DNA from: Ulota crispa
Lineage: Eukaryota; Streptophyta; Bryopsida; Orthotrichales; Orthotrichaceae
DNA: 64,000 nt
Assembly: GCA_963920765.1 (NCBI GenBank)
Contig: OY987249.1
Location: 2,947,230 to 3,011,229 of the forward strand
Reading direction: 5' to 3'
Part shown: positions 1 to 12,121 of the stretch, piece after piece
Layout: each line of letters opens with the position of its first letter
Position numbering within the stretch: the first letter of the stretch is position 1
The notes under the pieces: model-generated
Database searches by the model: none
Seen by the model: only the letters and a program-made list of their open reading frames with translations
What the model was told of the DNA's origin: nothing
Position numbers and translations under genes: made by a program

Positions 1-103
1 ATGTTGTTCATTCTTGTCATTACATCTATTCACTTCCACAAATTTCCCAAGATTTCAGAAGTGACGGTTATGGAGACACTGACACTTATGGGTGCTCCTA
101 CCT
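1..103. repeat. MITE end, cut by the window edge
   Basis: This stretch matches one end of the elements at 21394-21708 and 41886-42199, sharing words such as TCTATTCACTTCCACA and the terminal GCTCCTACCT followed by TA. It is a third copy truncated by the window start. The TA at the border fits the TA target duplications of the other copies. Confidence 0.55.
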
Positions 104-168
104 TACCTTAGGCCAATAACTTGACTAGCCACCTCCACGCATGCTTGCATGGACAATCCTTAGGCTCG

Positions 169-471
169 GTTTAGACTAGCAACCGGCCAAAAGTTTCTCA
201 AACATGATAGGTTGAAATTTGGCTTTTGACCGCTACAAGGTTCAGACTAAGGGTTTGTTTGGTACATTTACATCCACCTTCAACAACCAATATAGCAGCC
301 ATGTTAGCAACCAAGATAGTGAAGTTCTAGGGCTTGCTCCAAAGGTGGTATCAAACTTGTCCAACAAAGATATACTCTTGGATGACACATGATTATACAA
401 AAAAATTTCCAACAGACAAACCACCGACATGGGTGCCAATTTTGCTACTTCATTTGACCGCTAGTCTAAAC
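169..471. repeat. MITE with GTTTAGACTAGC termini, copy 1
   Basis: The element is bounded by GTTTAGACTAGC on the left and its reverse complement GCTAGTCTAAAC on the right. The interior matches 17319-17631 along its whole length. Short ORFs inside it are not conserved between the copies. No clean target-site duplication is visible, so the superfamily is left open. Confidence 0.7.
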
Positions 472-479
472 AGGACCTT

Positions 480-3400
480 AGTCACCATTATTGGTATCTT
501 AGGGTCGATTTGCACTTGGAGTTACAGTTTTAGAAAAAGCTCTGAATTATCGTTTTACGTGATGCATGTTCCCACCAAGCGCAGGTCTTATCCACCAAAC
601 CTAGCTGGCGCCCTTGGTGGAGGTCTGGAAAGAGCGCTTCTACTTAGAAAGTGACTGATAATTTGGCAAAAAAATTGGGGAAGGCATGCAAGTTTTTTGT
701 AGGTAGAATTCCTCATTAAAATGGAGATTTGAGAAAATTTGGTGACCTTATCTCAGGTGTTTTCTAATGTCGGGTCCATGCCTGAGTTATATAATAGCGA
801 TTAGTTAACCCCTAAAAGATCAACTAGCTTTCTCACCAAAAATTCTCCCCAAAAATTCTCCAAAATTGCTTTTTTTAGAGCATCAACCAAATTTGAAAAC
901 AAAAACAATTTTGTGCATATGTTACCATAGGATATTGTAGAAGGATAGTTTTAGAAGATTTATAAAAAAAACTCAGATTTTCCCATGGTGTGGATTAGAA
1001 GATAGAGCATTTGAATATTCAAAAACATCTTGTCAAAAACCAGGCAATTACCTTTCAAGAGGTGAAATTCCTAAGGAAAAAAGGCAGTGTGGGTGATGCT
1101 TCTTTAGATTCCTTATTCCATATACACAAGGTAAATGTCAAAAAAATTCAAATCATTTGGAATTATACAAAATATAGGAAAAGATAGTAAATGAAAAGAA
1201 GCAAATAATGATTCAAAACACAACATTGTTAAAAACTTAATTGCGGAAATACAAAATTCCAATCCTAGTAGTGGAAATGTTATAGTAAACAATCTACATC
1301 CTTAGGTTTTGTTTTTTTTTCCAAAATATTGAAATTTGAGTAGAATAAAGGACTTCAAAGTTTACTTTATTTAGTTACATGTTAGCCAAATTTTTTAGAA
1401 GACTTCTAAATGAAATAACAATGTTTAGGACAAGGTTCCAAATGAAAATTTATGATTTTCAGAAATGGACCAAATAGAAAAATTAAATATTGACTTTAAG
1501 GCCAGTTGCTTTTAAAGTATGCAGGAAAATAACCGATTGAAATGTCTCTTTTTAGGCACATAGCCAACCAAAAATATACTTCTTAGGAAAAATTTCTTGT
1601 TTATACATAGTATTGTATTGTAAGAACTAGGAATCATCCTTCCTTTATTGTGACTCATAGGCACAGCTAGCTTATAGTGATGACCTTGTTGGCACTTACT
1701 TTGTACTTACTAGGTAGTTAAAATTTTCCCGCCAATAAATGGGGGCCGTTGATCAGAGTCACATCACCTAAGTCACAGATTGTTAGGGTTGAAGGACATG
1801 GTGAGAGACGTTGCGTCTTTGCTCTTGACCTTGGAGTCTTGACATAATCACCAATCTTGTTTCCACCACTCCTCGTCTCGTTGTTGTATTTTTTCGCTCC
1901 CTCCCTTCTCGTGTGTGTCTAAGGCTAAATTGCTAAACATGTCTTGCAAGCACGGGGGGTGCACTCCCCATTTTCTTGTGGTACACGTGCAATTGAAATC
2001 TTTGACCCATATCTTTACATTGTAAGAAATAAATTAAACAGTTTGAAGAAATTATGGTGTGTTCTTATATATTGAAAGTTTACATTGCAAATTATTGAAA
2101 TTTTTCTTTATTCTAAAAAGTTACTTACAAATTTTGGAAGAAAATAAATACACTATATAGCTGAAAAAAAAATTGACCCCTACATTATGTGGTAAAAAAT
2201 GTTTTTAAAATTTTATTAAATTGCTAATAAATAAAGGCTTGGTTATAGTTTGTATATACTAAAAATTGGATATAGTTGTCATTCAAATGCAATCTTGATA
2301 AATATTTGAAGTGAAAATTTAGCTATTTTAGTGCAATTTTCAATTGCGCGTTTGGATATCTTGTTTAATTTATTTGAATCCAATTTTTTTTCACATAAAA
2401 GTTGTAATGATTTTGTGAGACCATGCAAAATTTTGGAGCAAAATCAAATTTCATTAAACAGAAAATAGGGGGTGGAAAATTTACTTGATTGCACGTGACC
2501 TCCAAAGAATACATTGAGTGACCTCCCCATGCCTGCATCTGCAAGTTGTGTAGCACAATACTCCACTTGTACGTGTCCTCGTTTGGTGCAAATTGATTGG
2601 AGGCGAATGAATATTTGTATTTTCTAAAGGCTACATCTTTGGTCCTAGTTTGGTAGGGGCTTTGCTAGGTTCAACTCTTGCCAAGGATACCAAATAAAAA
2701 ATTGGGGAGTGAATCCTCACAAAAAACAAAAATATGGCCCAATTCCAATTTTTAAGAAACTGGCTGAATGGAAATAGGAAAATGCCACAAACTACCTACT
2801 GAAATTTACAATTGTCGGATTTAACCAAAAAAAATTTCACACTTCCGGCTTTTGTTGGGTAAAAATGAGAAAAACCGAACCATCTTGTACAATCAGAAAA
2901 ATTGTCCGTTTAGAAAAAAAAAGTTTCCCGAATTGTGGTATGGAGTTTTAGCTACCGACAACGCGTGAACCCTAATCCGCAAGTAGGGTTTAATAAGTTG
3001 GCAAAAATTTGCCTAAATCTTACCTTGAAAGTGCATTGGCTATGTTCACACTCAGAAATTAGTGTGGAAATCTAGATGAAATCGCCGTATCCCTCCGGGA
3101 ACAGAATCCCAATTCACCAAATTTTGGATGAAAGTAGCTTATAATAACAGTAATTTGGATGAACTTCCGTGTATCATTCATTTGTTCCAATTTTAACCAG
3201 ATTTTCCTTACCTGCCAATAGTCTGGGGTGCGGGTCGCTTTACCTTGACAAAATCAAAAATTAAACCCTGTCCGCAGGCGGCTACACGAACATACCATTG
3301 CCAGCCACTACTGGCGCCGAAAAGGCGTTCCTGTGAGCAATAAAGGCGATACCAGTTTCCTGCAACATCCTACCCTGGCAACGAAACTCGAATTGAGGCC

Positions 3401-3500
3401 CTTCTGGCCAGGTGTTGCATTCGCCAGGCCCCTCCGCCGTTAAACTAAAGTTTCGCCAAAACTTTAAAAGGACAACGCATGCATTGAAGGCGATCAGGTC
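480..3500. other. AT-rich spacer without a recognisable gene
   Basis: There are no supported coding exons here. A piggyBac-like terminus (TTAA then CCCCTAAAAG) occurs at 805-818 without an obvious partner. The part from about 3250 is GC-richer and leads into the duplicated upstream region of MATE 1. Confidence 0.5.
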
Positions 3501-3559
3501 TTCGGGTATATTTAAATGTTTCACGTGACTTTCGTCCATATGTAACCAATTACCAACTG

Positions 3560-3615
3560 CCCCACGAGCTTCATGGGTGCCGCCGAGCAATGCAGCACCC
3601 ATGAAGCTCGTGGGG
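3560..3615. repeat. Perfect 21-bp hairpin (14-nt loop)
   Basis: The left arm 3560-3580 and right arm 3595-3615 are perfect reverse complements (arm core CCACGAGCTTCATGGGTGC). It lies upstream of MATE 1. In the duplicate arm only one half survives near 31958-31975, so the hairpin arose in copy 1 or was lost in copy 2. Confidence 0.75.
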
Positions 3616-4678
3616 TACAGCCGGTGTGCACGAAAACCACGTAAAACATTACTTTTACACTCGAAGACCCGATCACCTCCAATGCATGCTTTGTCCACGA
3701 CACCAATCCATCCCACCGACGAAGACGAGCCATTTTTCTTTCTAACATGCTATCCCGGCAAAGCATTGCAAGCAATTGTTTGCAGGTGGAGTTTGGTGAC
3801 CCTTTTGGTTTCCCTCGCCGGCTTCTGGGTTTTCTCAAGTCGCGTACATTCTTGTAATCTCCGCCATCCCTCATTCATCCCATCCAACCCCATCGCATTC
3901 TGGTAACCATTGGAATCTGCTGATTACGATTTTAGGGTTTAGGTTGAAAGGATTTAGGGTTTCTGGACAGATCATGTTTCTCGAGATCTGCTGTTCTCGC
4001 TTGCAAGTTTCTGCCCACTCTTTCAACCCACTGTTTTTCATATTTTGGTGATAATGCGATCTTTCTGACAACGCTAGTGGAGAGACACATTGCCGAGGAG
4101 GTAGCTTTTGGATATTCTTCTTCACTAGAAACGTTTTGAAGTATGTGCTGATCGCCGCAGATTGCAGTTCTTACGTGCTCGTCTGAGAACAGATCCTGGT
4201 GGGAATGTGGCAACTAGGATTGGTGTGAGTATTGGCAAGCTTTTGAGCTGACGCGATAGTATTGGGTATTGGGGTTTAGTGTCGTGCTTTCGCTTTGCCA
4301 CAAAATTCTCAAAATCTCGGTCGTTGTTGTGATACTAGCATGCAAATTGGGAGGACCCCGTTAAGAGAGATTCTATCTATGAAAATCTGGAAGAAGAAGT
4401 CAAGTATATGCGACACGTCCTATTCGAAATAGATTCCGGGACATCTGTGAGCTCGACTGTGTGACCGTGTGCGGTGGTAGCACCTCGTTCTTTGTAGTGG
4501 ATGCTTCAATCGTTCAGTTTTGCTCAAAAGCCTATTCAGTCTGAGGTTTGTGCTGATGTCCATTTCCTGTCAAACTTTGATTTATCCCAGCTGCATTGGC
4601 GACTTCCTCTTTCACAAATATGTGGGTGTTGACATTTCGTGCGAATTCTATGTGTGCAGATAACGGCATAATTCAAGC

Positions 4679-6250
4679 ATGGAAAACGGAAATGACTCGT
4701 TGCAGGAACCCTTGGTACCAGCAACGCAGCACACGTTTACCTTTGCCAATGGGGTCACGAGATCCGTGAGCAGACGGGATGAGAGCATCGCGTGCACGCC
4801 GGAGTGGATAGGGAGGGAGATCGGGAAACAGATCGCCATAGCCGGGCCCATGGTGTGCGTGGCGCTGCTGCAATACCTGGTGATCGTGGTGTCCGTCATG
4901 TTCGTGGGCCACACGGGGGAGCTGGAGTTGGCATCCGCATCCATCGCTGTCTCGCTTGCTGGTGTAACGGGCACCTCCTTGATCATCGGTCTCGCCACGG
5001 CACTAGAAACGCTCTGTGGACAAGCATACGGGGCGAAGCAGTATCACATGCTGGGCATTTACACGCAACGCGCCATCTTCATCCACTACCTCGTGTGCAT
5101 ACCCATTGCAGTCATCTGGTGGAACATGGACTCTCTGCTGATCTTTCTGGGCCAAGACCCCGAGATCTCCAACTTAGCAGGCGTGTACGCCAGGTACTTG
5201 ATCCCCAGCATCTTTGCGGTTGCAACGCTTCAACCGTTGGTGAAGTTCCTCCAAACACAAAGCCTGGTGCTCCCTATGGCCATCTTCTCCATCACCATCT
5301 TAACCCTCCACGTGCCCCTTTGCTGGATCCTGATCTACAAGCTAGGAGTTGGATATCGCGGTGCCGCGATGGCAAGCAGCATCTCAACCTGGTTGAACGT
5401 GCTCTGGCATGCGTTGTATGTGAAGTACTCCGCGGCTTGTAAGAAAACGTGGACGTCGTTCTCGATGGAGGCTTTCAACGACCTTCCGGCTTTTATTAAG
5501 CTGGCTATCCCGTCGGCGGTGATGGTATGCTTGGAGTACTGGGCGTTCGAAGTCCTGGTCCTCGTCTCTGGGCTCCTCCCGAATCCGCAGCTGGAGACTT
5601 CGACGCTGTCAATCTGCCTCTCAACCAGCACGCTCCTTTACATGGTTCCTTTCGGTATTGGCGCGGCTGCAAGCACCCGGGTAGGCAATGAGCTGGGAGC
5701 CGGACGTCCTCAAGCTGCCAAGGGCGCCGTGGTAGTGGCAGTGTCCATTGGGCTAACCGAGGGCTTGTTGATTGCAACCACGCTCTATTTTCTTCGTAAC
5801 ATCTGGGGTAAAGCATTCACGGAAGAGCAGGAGATTATTGATTACGTGGCACTATGTGTTCCTTTGCTTGCTATCATGCATTTGATGGACTGCATACAAG
5901 GAGTGATGTCAGGAGTGACGCGTGGATGTGGGAGGCAGGCATTCGGTGCAGCTGCCAATCTGGGTGCGTTCTATCTCGTGGGCTTGCCTACTGCCGTTGT
6001 GCTTGCTTTTCGGTACGACTGGAAAGCGCGTGGGCTCTGGGTGGGCATGATCATGGGCATGGCCACACAAGGTGTCACGCTCGTCCTTTTGACGTGCGCC
6101 ACCAATTGGCAGCAGCAGGCTGAATACGCGCTGCTTCGTGTGCATTCGAGTGTCTCTGCCACGCTCCCCATCGAAGCCAACCACGCCCAGAAAGACGAAA
6201 TTCCGGCTCTGCATTTGTTCATCGATGGCGATCGTAACGGATGGCAATGA
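4679..6250 (+). CDS. MATE (DTX-type) efflux transporter, copy 1
   Basis: A 523-residue integral membrane protein in one exon, predicted to export organic compounds or toxins in exchange for protons, as plant DTX proteins do. The soluble N-terminus of about 50 residues is followed by the usual two bundles of six helices. Family signatures are ETLCGQAYGA (110-118 region), CLEYWAFE (Glu286) and AASTRVGNELGAG. Length is normal for plant DTX transporters. The first ATG gives the same N-terminus as MATE 2. It departs from the family in the conserved ARGCGWQ motif, reading TRGCGRQ (Thr414, Arg419), where copy 2 keeps the consensus. A GTGCAG acceptor-like site just before the ATG in both copies suggests a possible 5' UTR intron. 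Substrate and membrane are unknown. Confidence 0.95.
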   Translation: MENGNDSLQEPLVPATQHTFTFANGVTRSVSRRDESIACTPEWIGREIGKQIAIAGPMVCVALLQYLVIVVSVMFVGHTGELELASASIAVSLAGVTGTSLIIGLATALETLCGQAYGAKQYHMLGIYTQRAIFIHYLVCIPIAVIWWNMDSLLIFLGQDPEISNLAGVYARYLIPSIFAVATLQPLVKFLQTQSLVLPMAIFSITILTLHVPLCWILIYKLGVGYRGAAMASSISTWLNVLWHALYVKYSAACKKTWTSFSMEAFNDLPAFIKLAIPSAVMVCLEYWAFEVLVLVSGLLPNPQLETSTLSICLSTSTLLYMVPFGIGAAASTRVGNELGAGRPQAAKGAVVVAVSIGLTEGLLIATTLYFLRNIWGKAFTEEQEIIDYVALCVPLLAIMHLMDCIQGVMSGVTRGCGRQAFGAAANLGAFYLVGLPTAVVLAFRYDWKARGLWVGMIMGMATQGVTLVLLTCATNWQQQAEYALLRVHSSVSATLPIEANHAQKDEIPALHLFIDGDRNGWQ

Positions 6251-6465
6251 GATTAAGCTCCCATTGTTTTAATCCTACTCTTCAAATCAGGCTCTTCTCC
6301 GGCAGATCCCATCTGGTGCTGTGGAGTTGACGCGAATGATGATTGCAGAGCTGAGACCTACAAGGACTGCGTCATGATCTCACCTTTCTGAGAGTGATGA
6401 TATAACTGATCTTGCCTCAGCTGTTGGCGGAATTCTAAACCTTTCATTCTTGAAATCAAGATTTG

Positions 6466-7303
6466 CAGTGTGCTCATGCCAGCAGATGCCAGAGAATTGA
6501 GGTACTGTAGATGCCCAATTGTTAGCAAATCGACCCAATCTGCTAGATTGTTTCTTTCAAGAATAGTCCTTCCGAGTGTGTTTACAGGCTTAGCTTGTCG
6601 ATTAATCTGGACTGTCAAAAGTTTCGTTTAGACAATTGCTATGTTTTCGAAGAAATTCGCTTCGCTGAGGCACTAGGTACACACAAAATCCAGGTCTTTG
6701 GATATGATTATATCATAACTAGCTGATACAATATTGTTGTTAGACACTGGCAACTAACTGATGCCACAGAAACGTTAACACGCAAATTCCCATTCATGCT
6801 TCGGCCACACAGATCCTCCATCTCGAGTAGCAACCAGTCAATAATTCAATTATATTGATGGAGATAAAGAAAGACAATGGCACTGTTAGCATAGTTTTAG
6901 TATTATTTTTTGGTTCACTTCTCCAGTATTGCTGATTAGCATCTGGGATAGTTATAGTAAACTGGCTTTTCATTCCTTGCCAGTGTGATTTTTCATTGGA
7001 AATCCAATCTCTTATTAGTAAACAAGAATTCGAAATCCAAGTACCCACTTGTACTGCTGAACTGCCTCTCAATTTCTTGATCTAAGTAGCTGGAGTTTTA
7101 TTCGACCACTACTGGAGGCCAACAGCAGGCTTTTGTTTTGATAACTATATTGTAAAAAAATCTGCAACTCTACAGTCTCGGTAACTTTTCTAGGGCTAAT
7201 AGTTCGCAAGATTTCGTCAGTACTAATTTACACAAAATTGGGGGGATGCCCTGGCGGGTGATGTCGTTGAAGTGCTGCCAGGGTTGGGGTTATTCTCGTG
7301 AGA
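6466..7303. other. Convergent intergenic region
   Basis: AT-rich sequence between the 3' ends of MATE 1 and the multicopper oxidase. It must hold both 3' UTRs. No gene or repeat is recognised. Confidence 0.5.
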
Positions 7304-9704
7304 TTACCGATGCTTCTTCACTAATTTGACGGGGCGCATCATGTCGTTGTCCTCGTGATCCAGGATATGGCAATGCCAAACGTACCCGGGTCCAGCGGTG
7401 GGGTCGAACGTGTACGACCCGTTGCCGGAGTGCGACTTCCACTGCACAACCAAACGTGTGACGTAATTCGGCAGCGACAGTATGACGTCCTTCTTCCCGA
7501 GCTGGTTGTACGAGGGCGGGATGGGCTCGCCCGTGAAGCACGTCCCGGGCGTGGCAAGCGTGGTGTTGAGAATCTTGCACTCCCCCGCGGTCCACTTGTC
7601 GAGATCGAACGGCTGCTGGTTGAGCGCTTTGAATGCGATCAAATGGATGTGCATGGGATGCGCGTCGGGGGTGAAGTTGACGAACTCCCAGATCTCGGTG
7701 CCGCCCACCTCGGGTTTCTCTGTTGCGGGGTCTATCCAGGTGAAATTCGACAGCAACGACTCCACCGGATTGCCGTCCGCGTCGTCATTCTCCACCATGA
7801 ACAATTGCCGCACCAGCGCCTTGCTCGTGTCCACCACGGGATCGGCCTCACCAAGCATGGCTGGCACCGCAGGCTCCACTATCACCGTCTTCGACTTCTT
7901 CACAATGAACTTCATTAGCGCTAGTGTACTCGGCGGGCTGAACGTCGGGTCACCACTCGGGTACGGCGCCGGGCCTGTGTTGTTCAGAATGACCTGAGCC
8001 AAAAAAAAACACTCCGAATGTCAGTGGAAATGGCGACAGCTAGCTATCGTGCATGAATCTCATATCTGTATGTATCTGAATTGAATTGATTTTGGCATGA
8101 ACCTCATATCTGTGTCTCAATTGAATTGACATTGGCATGAATCTTATATCTGTATGTGCCTCAATTGAATTGACATTGGCATGAATCTCATATCTGTATA
8201 TGTCTCATTGAATTGACATTGGCATGAATATGTGTATGTGTCTCAAATGACTTGACATTCTGACATTGTGTGACATGGTGACATTGTTGTTGCGGCTTTA
8301 CGTACCTCGGAGTCCGGGGCGAGTGCGAAGTCGATGATGCAGTCGATGCGCTCCGCGGGGGCGAGAGTGAGCACCTGGAGTGACAGTGGCTTCTCGAGCA
8401 TCCCACCGTCGGTACCGATTTGTGTGAAGGAAACCTTCGAGTTGGAGAGCGAGAGCACGAGGACACGCGCGTTGGCGGCGTTCAACAGTCGGATACGGTA
8501 CTTCCTTGGCTCCACTTTGATGTACGGCCAAGCTTTGCCATTCACGATCATGGTGTCTCCGAAGTACTCCGGGCACCATTGCGGGTGGTTTGCAGGGGAG
8601 TCTCCCACGTTGGGGAAGTTGATGGAGCCGTTGTGGAACAGCGTCTTGTCCTGGAAGACGAGATGAAGCTCGTGCTTGCGCTTGGGCATCCATGCGGGCG
8701 GCGGGGTGGTAGGCTTGGTGATGTACAATCCGTTTAACCCGGATAACACGTTCACGCGCGTGATGCCGAACGCGTGGTCATGGTACCACTGCGTGCCGGG
8801 CGCTTGCGTGTTCGCGTACGTGAAATTCTGCGTGACGTACGTTGGCCCGTACTCGCCCTTCGCCGTGTACCACGAGTCCGGGTATCCGTCGGAGTCGCTG
8901 TCGCATTCGGCGCCATGCAGATGCGTCACGAGCGGCACGCCTCCCTTCTTCGGCGCCGCCCACATCACCGTCTTGTCCACTGTCAGCATGTGCTGCTCGT
9001 CGTAGATGTGATTCTCCCATCTGACATACGATTCCACTCCTTCTGTGGTGAGCAGGGTCGGCCCTGGCACTGACGCCGTGTCAGCAGACGTGCCGTATGC
9101 ATAGAACGTCGTCGGCGGCAGATCTCTGTGCAATTTCTGTGGACCCAATTTGCAAACCCAGTCATTCTCACAAGACTGTCAAACGTCGCTTCAATTCGAC
9201 CACAGTCAATAGAACTGAATCAAACCCTAACCTGTAGAAAGCTTTCTCTAAGCCTCTTGTGCCGCCTCTCGTATTAGGCAAAATCGGAATCTTGCCAGTG
9301 CCAAATATCATTAAAAAATCTTAACGGCATTGAAAATAACGTTGGACGTGTATCATAATTCATAACTCCGCAACGGTCACGTAATCATGCTTGATGAATC
9401 GTGGTGTTTAGTTAGTTAGTTTCAGACACGGAATGATGTAAGTATTATTCACCTGCTGAATTTTGTAAGCTCCCAGCGTCACTTGCTTGCCGCGGTCGAT
9501 GCGAATCGACTTGAGCTTGGGCAACTTGTCCACGAATTGCTCCAGACTCGGCGATGGCTGCAGCGTTTGACAGACCTGCACGGGGTCGTCAATCATGGCC
9601 GACGTCGGAGTCGTCGTGAAACCGCTCAGCAGAGCCACCACGATCATCAGCGACTGACACACTTGAAGAGCGAAGCCTCTTCCTGACTCCATTTCTACCG
9701 ACAT
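7304..9704 (-). CDS. LPR-like multicopper oxidase (putative ferroxidase), 3 exons
   Basis: Exons 9704-9453, 9136-8306 and 7993-7304 join in phase 0 with GT-AG borders to give 590 residues. An N-terminal hydrophobic signal (about residues 14-36) predicts secretion to the apoplast or wall. All copper-ligand motifs are present: HLHG (156-158), WYHDH (201-205), HPMHIH (473-478) and HCHILDHEDNDMM (568-580, with Cys569, His574 and axial Met579). The RDLPPTTFYAYG stretch after intron 1 and the single GPAPYPSGDP stretch opening exon 3 resemble the LOW PHOSPHATE ROOT / bilirubin-oxidase branch, whose Arabidopsis members oxidise iron in root phosphate sensing. That role is inferred from family only. 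A Met at 9692 is an alternative start. Intron 2 carries a minisatellite. Confidence 0.92.
8051..8262. repeat. Intronic minisatellite, about five units of 40-44 bp
   Basis: The units start GCATGAATCTCATATCTGTA and end AATTGAATTGACATTG. They differ by small indels and substitutions and lie wholly in intron 2 of the multicopper oxidase gene. Confidence 0.85.
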
Positions 9705-9836
9705 CGTCGCACTGCAGTCGATTTCCCAACCTGGTCAGATTCCATTGCCACTGAATTCCCACAACTAACACCACAACTCGCAAATTCCACGACTCTTTTT
9801 TCACAACTCTACGAATTACCACTGAAACTTTCACGT

Positions 9837-10614
9837 CAATGTCTAATTGTTGCTGAGCTGCTGAGCTTCGGTGGATGTTGCAACCAATTTAAGCATATGT
9901 CGGATTATGCAGAAGCCGGATTGACAACAACTACACTGGTACCGTACTGCACTGACTGCACTATGACGATGCACATTACATAGAGTTGGATCAGAATCGT
10001 CGTCACTATCAGGCGAACGTAGTACTCATCTCCACCAACTACTACTACTGCAAAGTCCTATCATGGAGAAGTACAGGAAGCACTTTGATGGGTCAAAGAA
10101 AACGGGCACCTGGAAACAAACGTGACGCAAAGTATTTATCTACTGTCCTTACAGACACACAATTGTCCAAACAGTACTTGATCGTAGCCTGACAAGCCGT
10201 ACGTACACTGCTAAAACTCAGTCTATAGTCTTACCTTGATGAGCCTTGATTACAAGACTATGAAGGATATTAACGTCCAGCTGCTGCTCTCAATGCTAAA
10301 GCGGTAGCTTCATAACAGTCAGCAAAGTAAGAAACAGTCTGTGTCGAACCATGCATTCGAACTGTTCTTTGCAGTGCTCAAGTGTGGTTTGTTCAGACAA
10401 AGGCGGGAGCTGTAGCGAGACTAAATACATGACTGTTGAAGCAGCAAGAAGCAACTATTTAACTGCTGACGGATTCAAAATCCAGTGAAAAGGTACGCGG
10501 GGAAAAAAAAGAAAAGCGGCTTTGGAAGCAGCAGGGCGGGGGTGGTTGTGGATGGCACGCGCGGGTGATATCCAGAAGCATACGGCACATGCCTAAATTA
10601 GTCTCACCAACGGT
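9837..10614. other. Upstream region of the multicopper oxidase, no gene seen
   Basis: This region lies upstream of the oxidase start and should contain its promoter. No clear TATA box or conserved element can be singled out by eye. Confidence 0.4.
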
Positions 10615-10860
10615 TTATTCTCCGCGAATCCTGGCTGGAGGGCCAATGGGCGTCCTGGACTCCTGCGCAACCTTGCGTTTGCAAGTAGCTTGGCTTCTGG
10701 TGTTGATGACTCCGTGGCGGGGACCATGCGCCTGCACACTCCCAGTGCGTGGCGGCGTTGGCGGCACTGCGTGGGTGTAGTCGAAGAGCACGCGCGCTGC
10801 TGTTTTTGTGGCTTCGTCGAGCTCGATCAGGAAATGCCGGTTGTGAACGGAATTCTCCAT
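10615..10860 (-). CDS. Small hypothetical protein (81 aa)
   Basis: The reading frame starts MENSVHNRHFLIELDEATK and is GC-rich compared with its AT-rich flanks, with a proline/arginine-rich second half (PPTPPRTGSVQ). The ATG at 10860 is preferred because the upstream extension is low-complexity and leucine-rich. I do not recognise a domain. It could be a small lineage-specific gene, a single exon of a larger gene, or chance. Confidence 0.25.
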   Translation of the reverse strand: MENSVHNRHFLIELDEATKTAARVLFDYTHAVPPTPPRTGSVQAHGPRHGVINTRSQATCKRKVAQESRTPIGPPARIRGE

Positions 10861-10965
10861 GACAGAGCTTGAAATCTTTGCAAGGTTGAGGAGGAGGGTG
10901 AGGTTCAGGAACGAGGGGAGGTTGAGGAGTAACTCGGAAGAGAAAAAGTGAAAAAATTTCGGCAA

Positions 10966-12121
10966 TTCAGGGCAGAAAGCTACAAAGAAAAAATTCCAGC
11001 TACAAGCCTATACAACAAAATGAAGAAAAAATAGCATCATGGTGTCAAATGTCATTCAATGTTCCAAATCTAAATGCCTGCCATAGAAAAAAGAACATGT
11101 AGTTGTTTGTAACAAGTCACCTAAACAAAAAATAATGTGATCTTCATGTCATGTGGAGCCATAGTATTTGAAAATCAAGTTGTCCTTAAATTTCTTTGAG
11201 ATAACATTTGCCTCTTTTGTTATAAATTTTTGAGTTTTGTAATGTACATTTTCATAAAAATTTCATTCTTGCAATTCTAGTTTTTTCATTTTTCTTTTTT
11301 TTAGAAAATTTTGTTCATAATCAACAAACTCAAAGTGTAAATACTGCAGCCTAATCTTGCGCCTAAAAAATAATCTTGTGCAGCCATATCTGCACCATTA
11401 TAATTTACCATATAGCCTGAGATGCTGCAGGTCTAAAACCCAAAAAAGAACCCTGATTCAGGGGCGGTTTGGGTTTGGGGCTTTGGCCCCATGCAAGCGG
11501 TGGCGCTGGTGCCGCTAGCTCGGGCTTGCTTGCAGCTGTGGCCGCTGTCGTCGCGGAGTCGGCTTGTCCAAAGAAATTCTGACTTGGAATCAGCAATTCT
11601 GATCCAGAAAAGGTCCTGATACTAGCGAGGGGTTTCAGATTGTTGAACCTGATCATCCAGCAAAGTTGTTGAATCACCAAACGATATGTTTTAGTCGTTG
11701 TTGCGTGTCTCCTGGACTTCGGGAACTTGGCAAGTTTGGTAAACCACAATCACGGATAGTGAGTTTCGACAAGTTGGATAGGTTAGGGGCTTTAAACATC
11801 AATTTTTTTAGGTGACTCACATTACAATTCACTTCTATGAATTCATTTGTGAAGTGTAAGGTGACTCACTTCTGGACTTCACTCCTAACGTGCTTTATGC
11901 GAGGAATGGACTTCAAAAACTCACCTTTGTGGTTTCTTGCGGTTCATTCACCTACATCCTCAAATCCTGGAACTTCTCTCGCAGAAATTTTTGCAAACTT
12001 ACGGGTGTTTTAGATTTTGTGCATGCGAGGGAACAAAAACAATTCACTAAGTGTTGGAGATCCTGTGAGGTGAGAAGATTGAGAACCAAATTTTATGTTT
12101 GAAGCCCCTATTGTATTGACT
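10966..12121. other. Spacer with no supported gene
   Basis: AT-rich apart from a GC-richer patch at about 11400-11560. The open frame there (- strand) is Ala/Pro-rich and shows no recognisable domain or splice context. Confidence 0.4.

Larger units (their letters stand above)
3560..6465 (+). repeat. Inverted segmental duplication, arm 1 (MATE 1 with flanks)
   Basis: This arm contains MATE 1, about 1.1 kb of upstream sequence and about 215 bp of downstream sequence. All of it aligns with the reverse complement of 28238-31975. Homology fades after the shared word GGAATTCTAAACC near 6430-6440 and, upstream, near CCACGAGCTTCATGGGT at about 3562. Arm 2 is longer because it carries later insertions. 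Confidence 0.85.

Noticed and set aside
3282..3716. Open frame of 144 aa on the minus strand upstream of MATE 1
   Set aside because: The matching stretch in the duplicate arm has a stop and frame shifts, and the frame runs through the palindrome at 3560-3615, so it does not look selected as protein.
3521..3874. Possible divergent gene sharing the MATE upstream region (117 aa frame)
   Set aside because: The sequence is conserved in the duplicate near 31700-31900, but reading frames are not, so it is treated as conserved upstream DNA.
4792..5442. 216-aa frame within MATE 1, also present within MATE 2
   Set aside because: It lies in another frame of strongly supported transporter sequence. Its presence in both copies follows from duplication of the real gene.
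11405..11749. Ala/Pro-rich 114-aa frame
   Set aside because: No domain, poor start context and AT-rich first half. The compositional bias alone explains the open frame.
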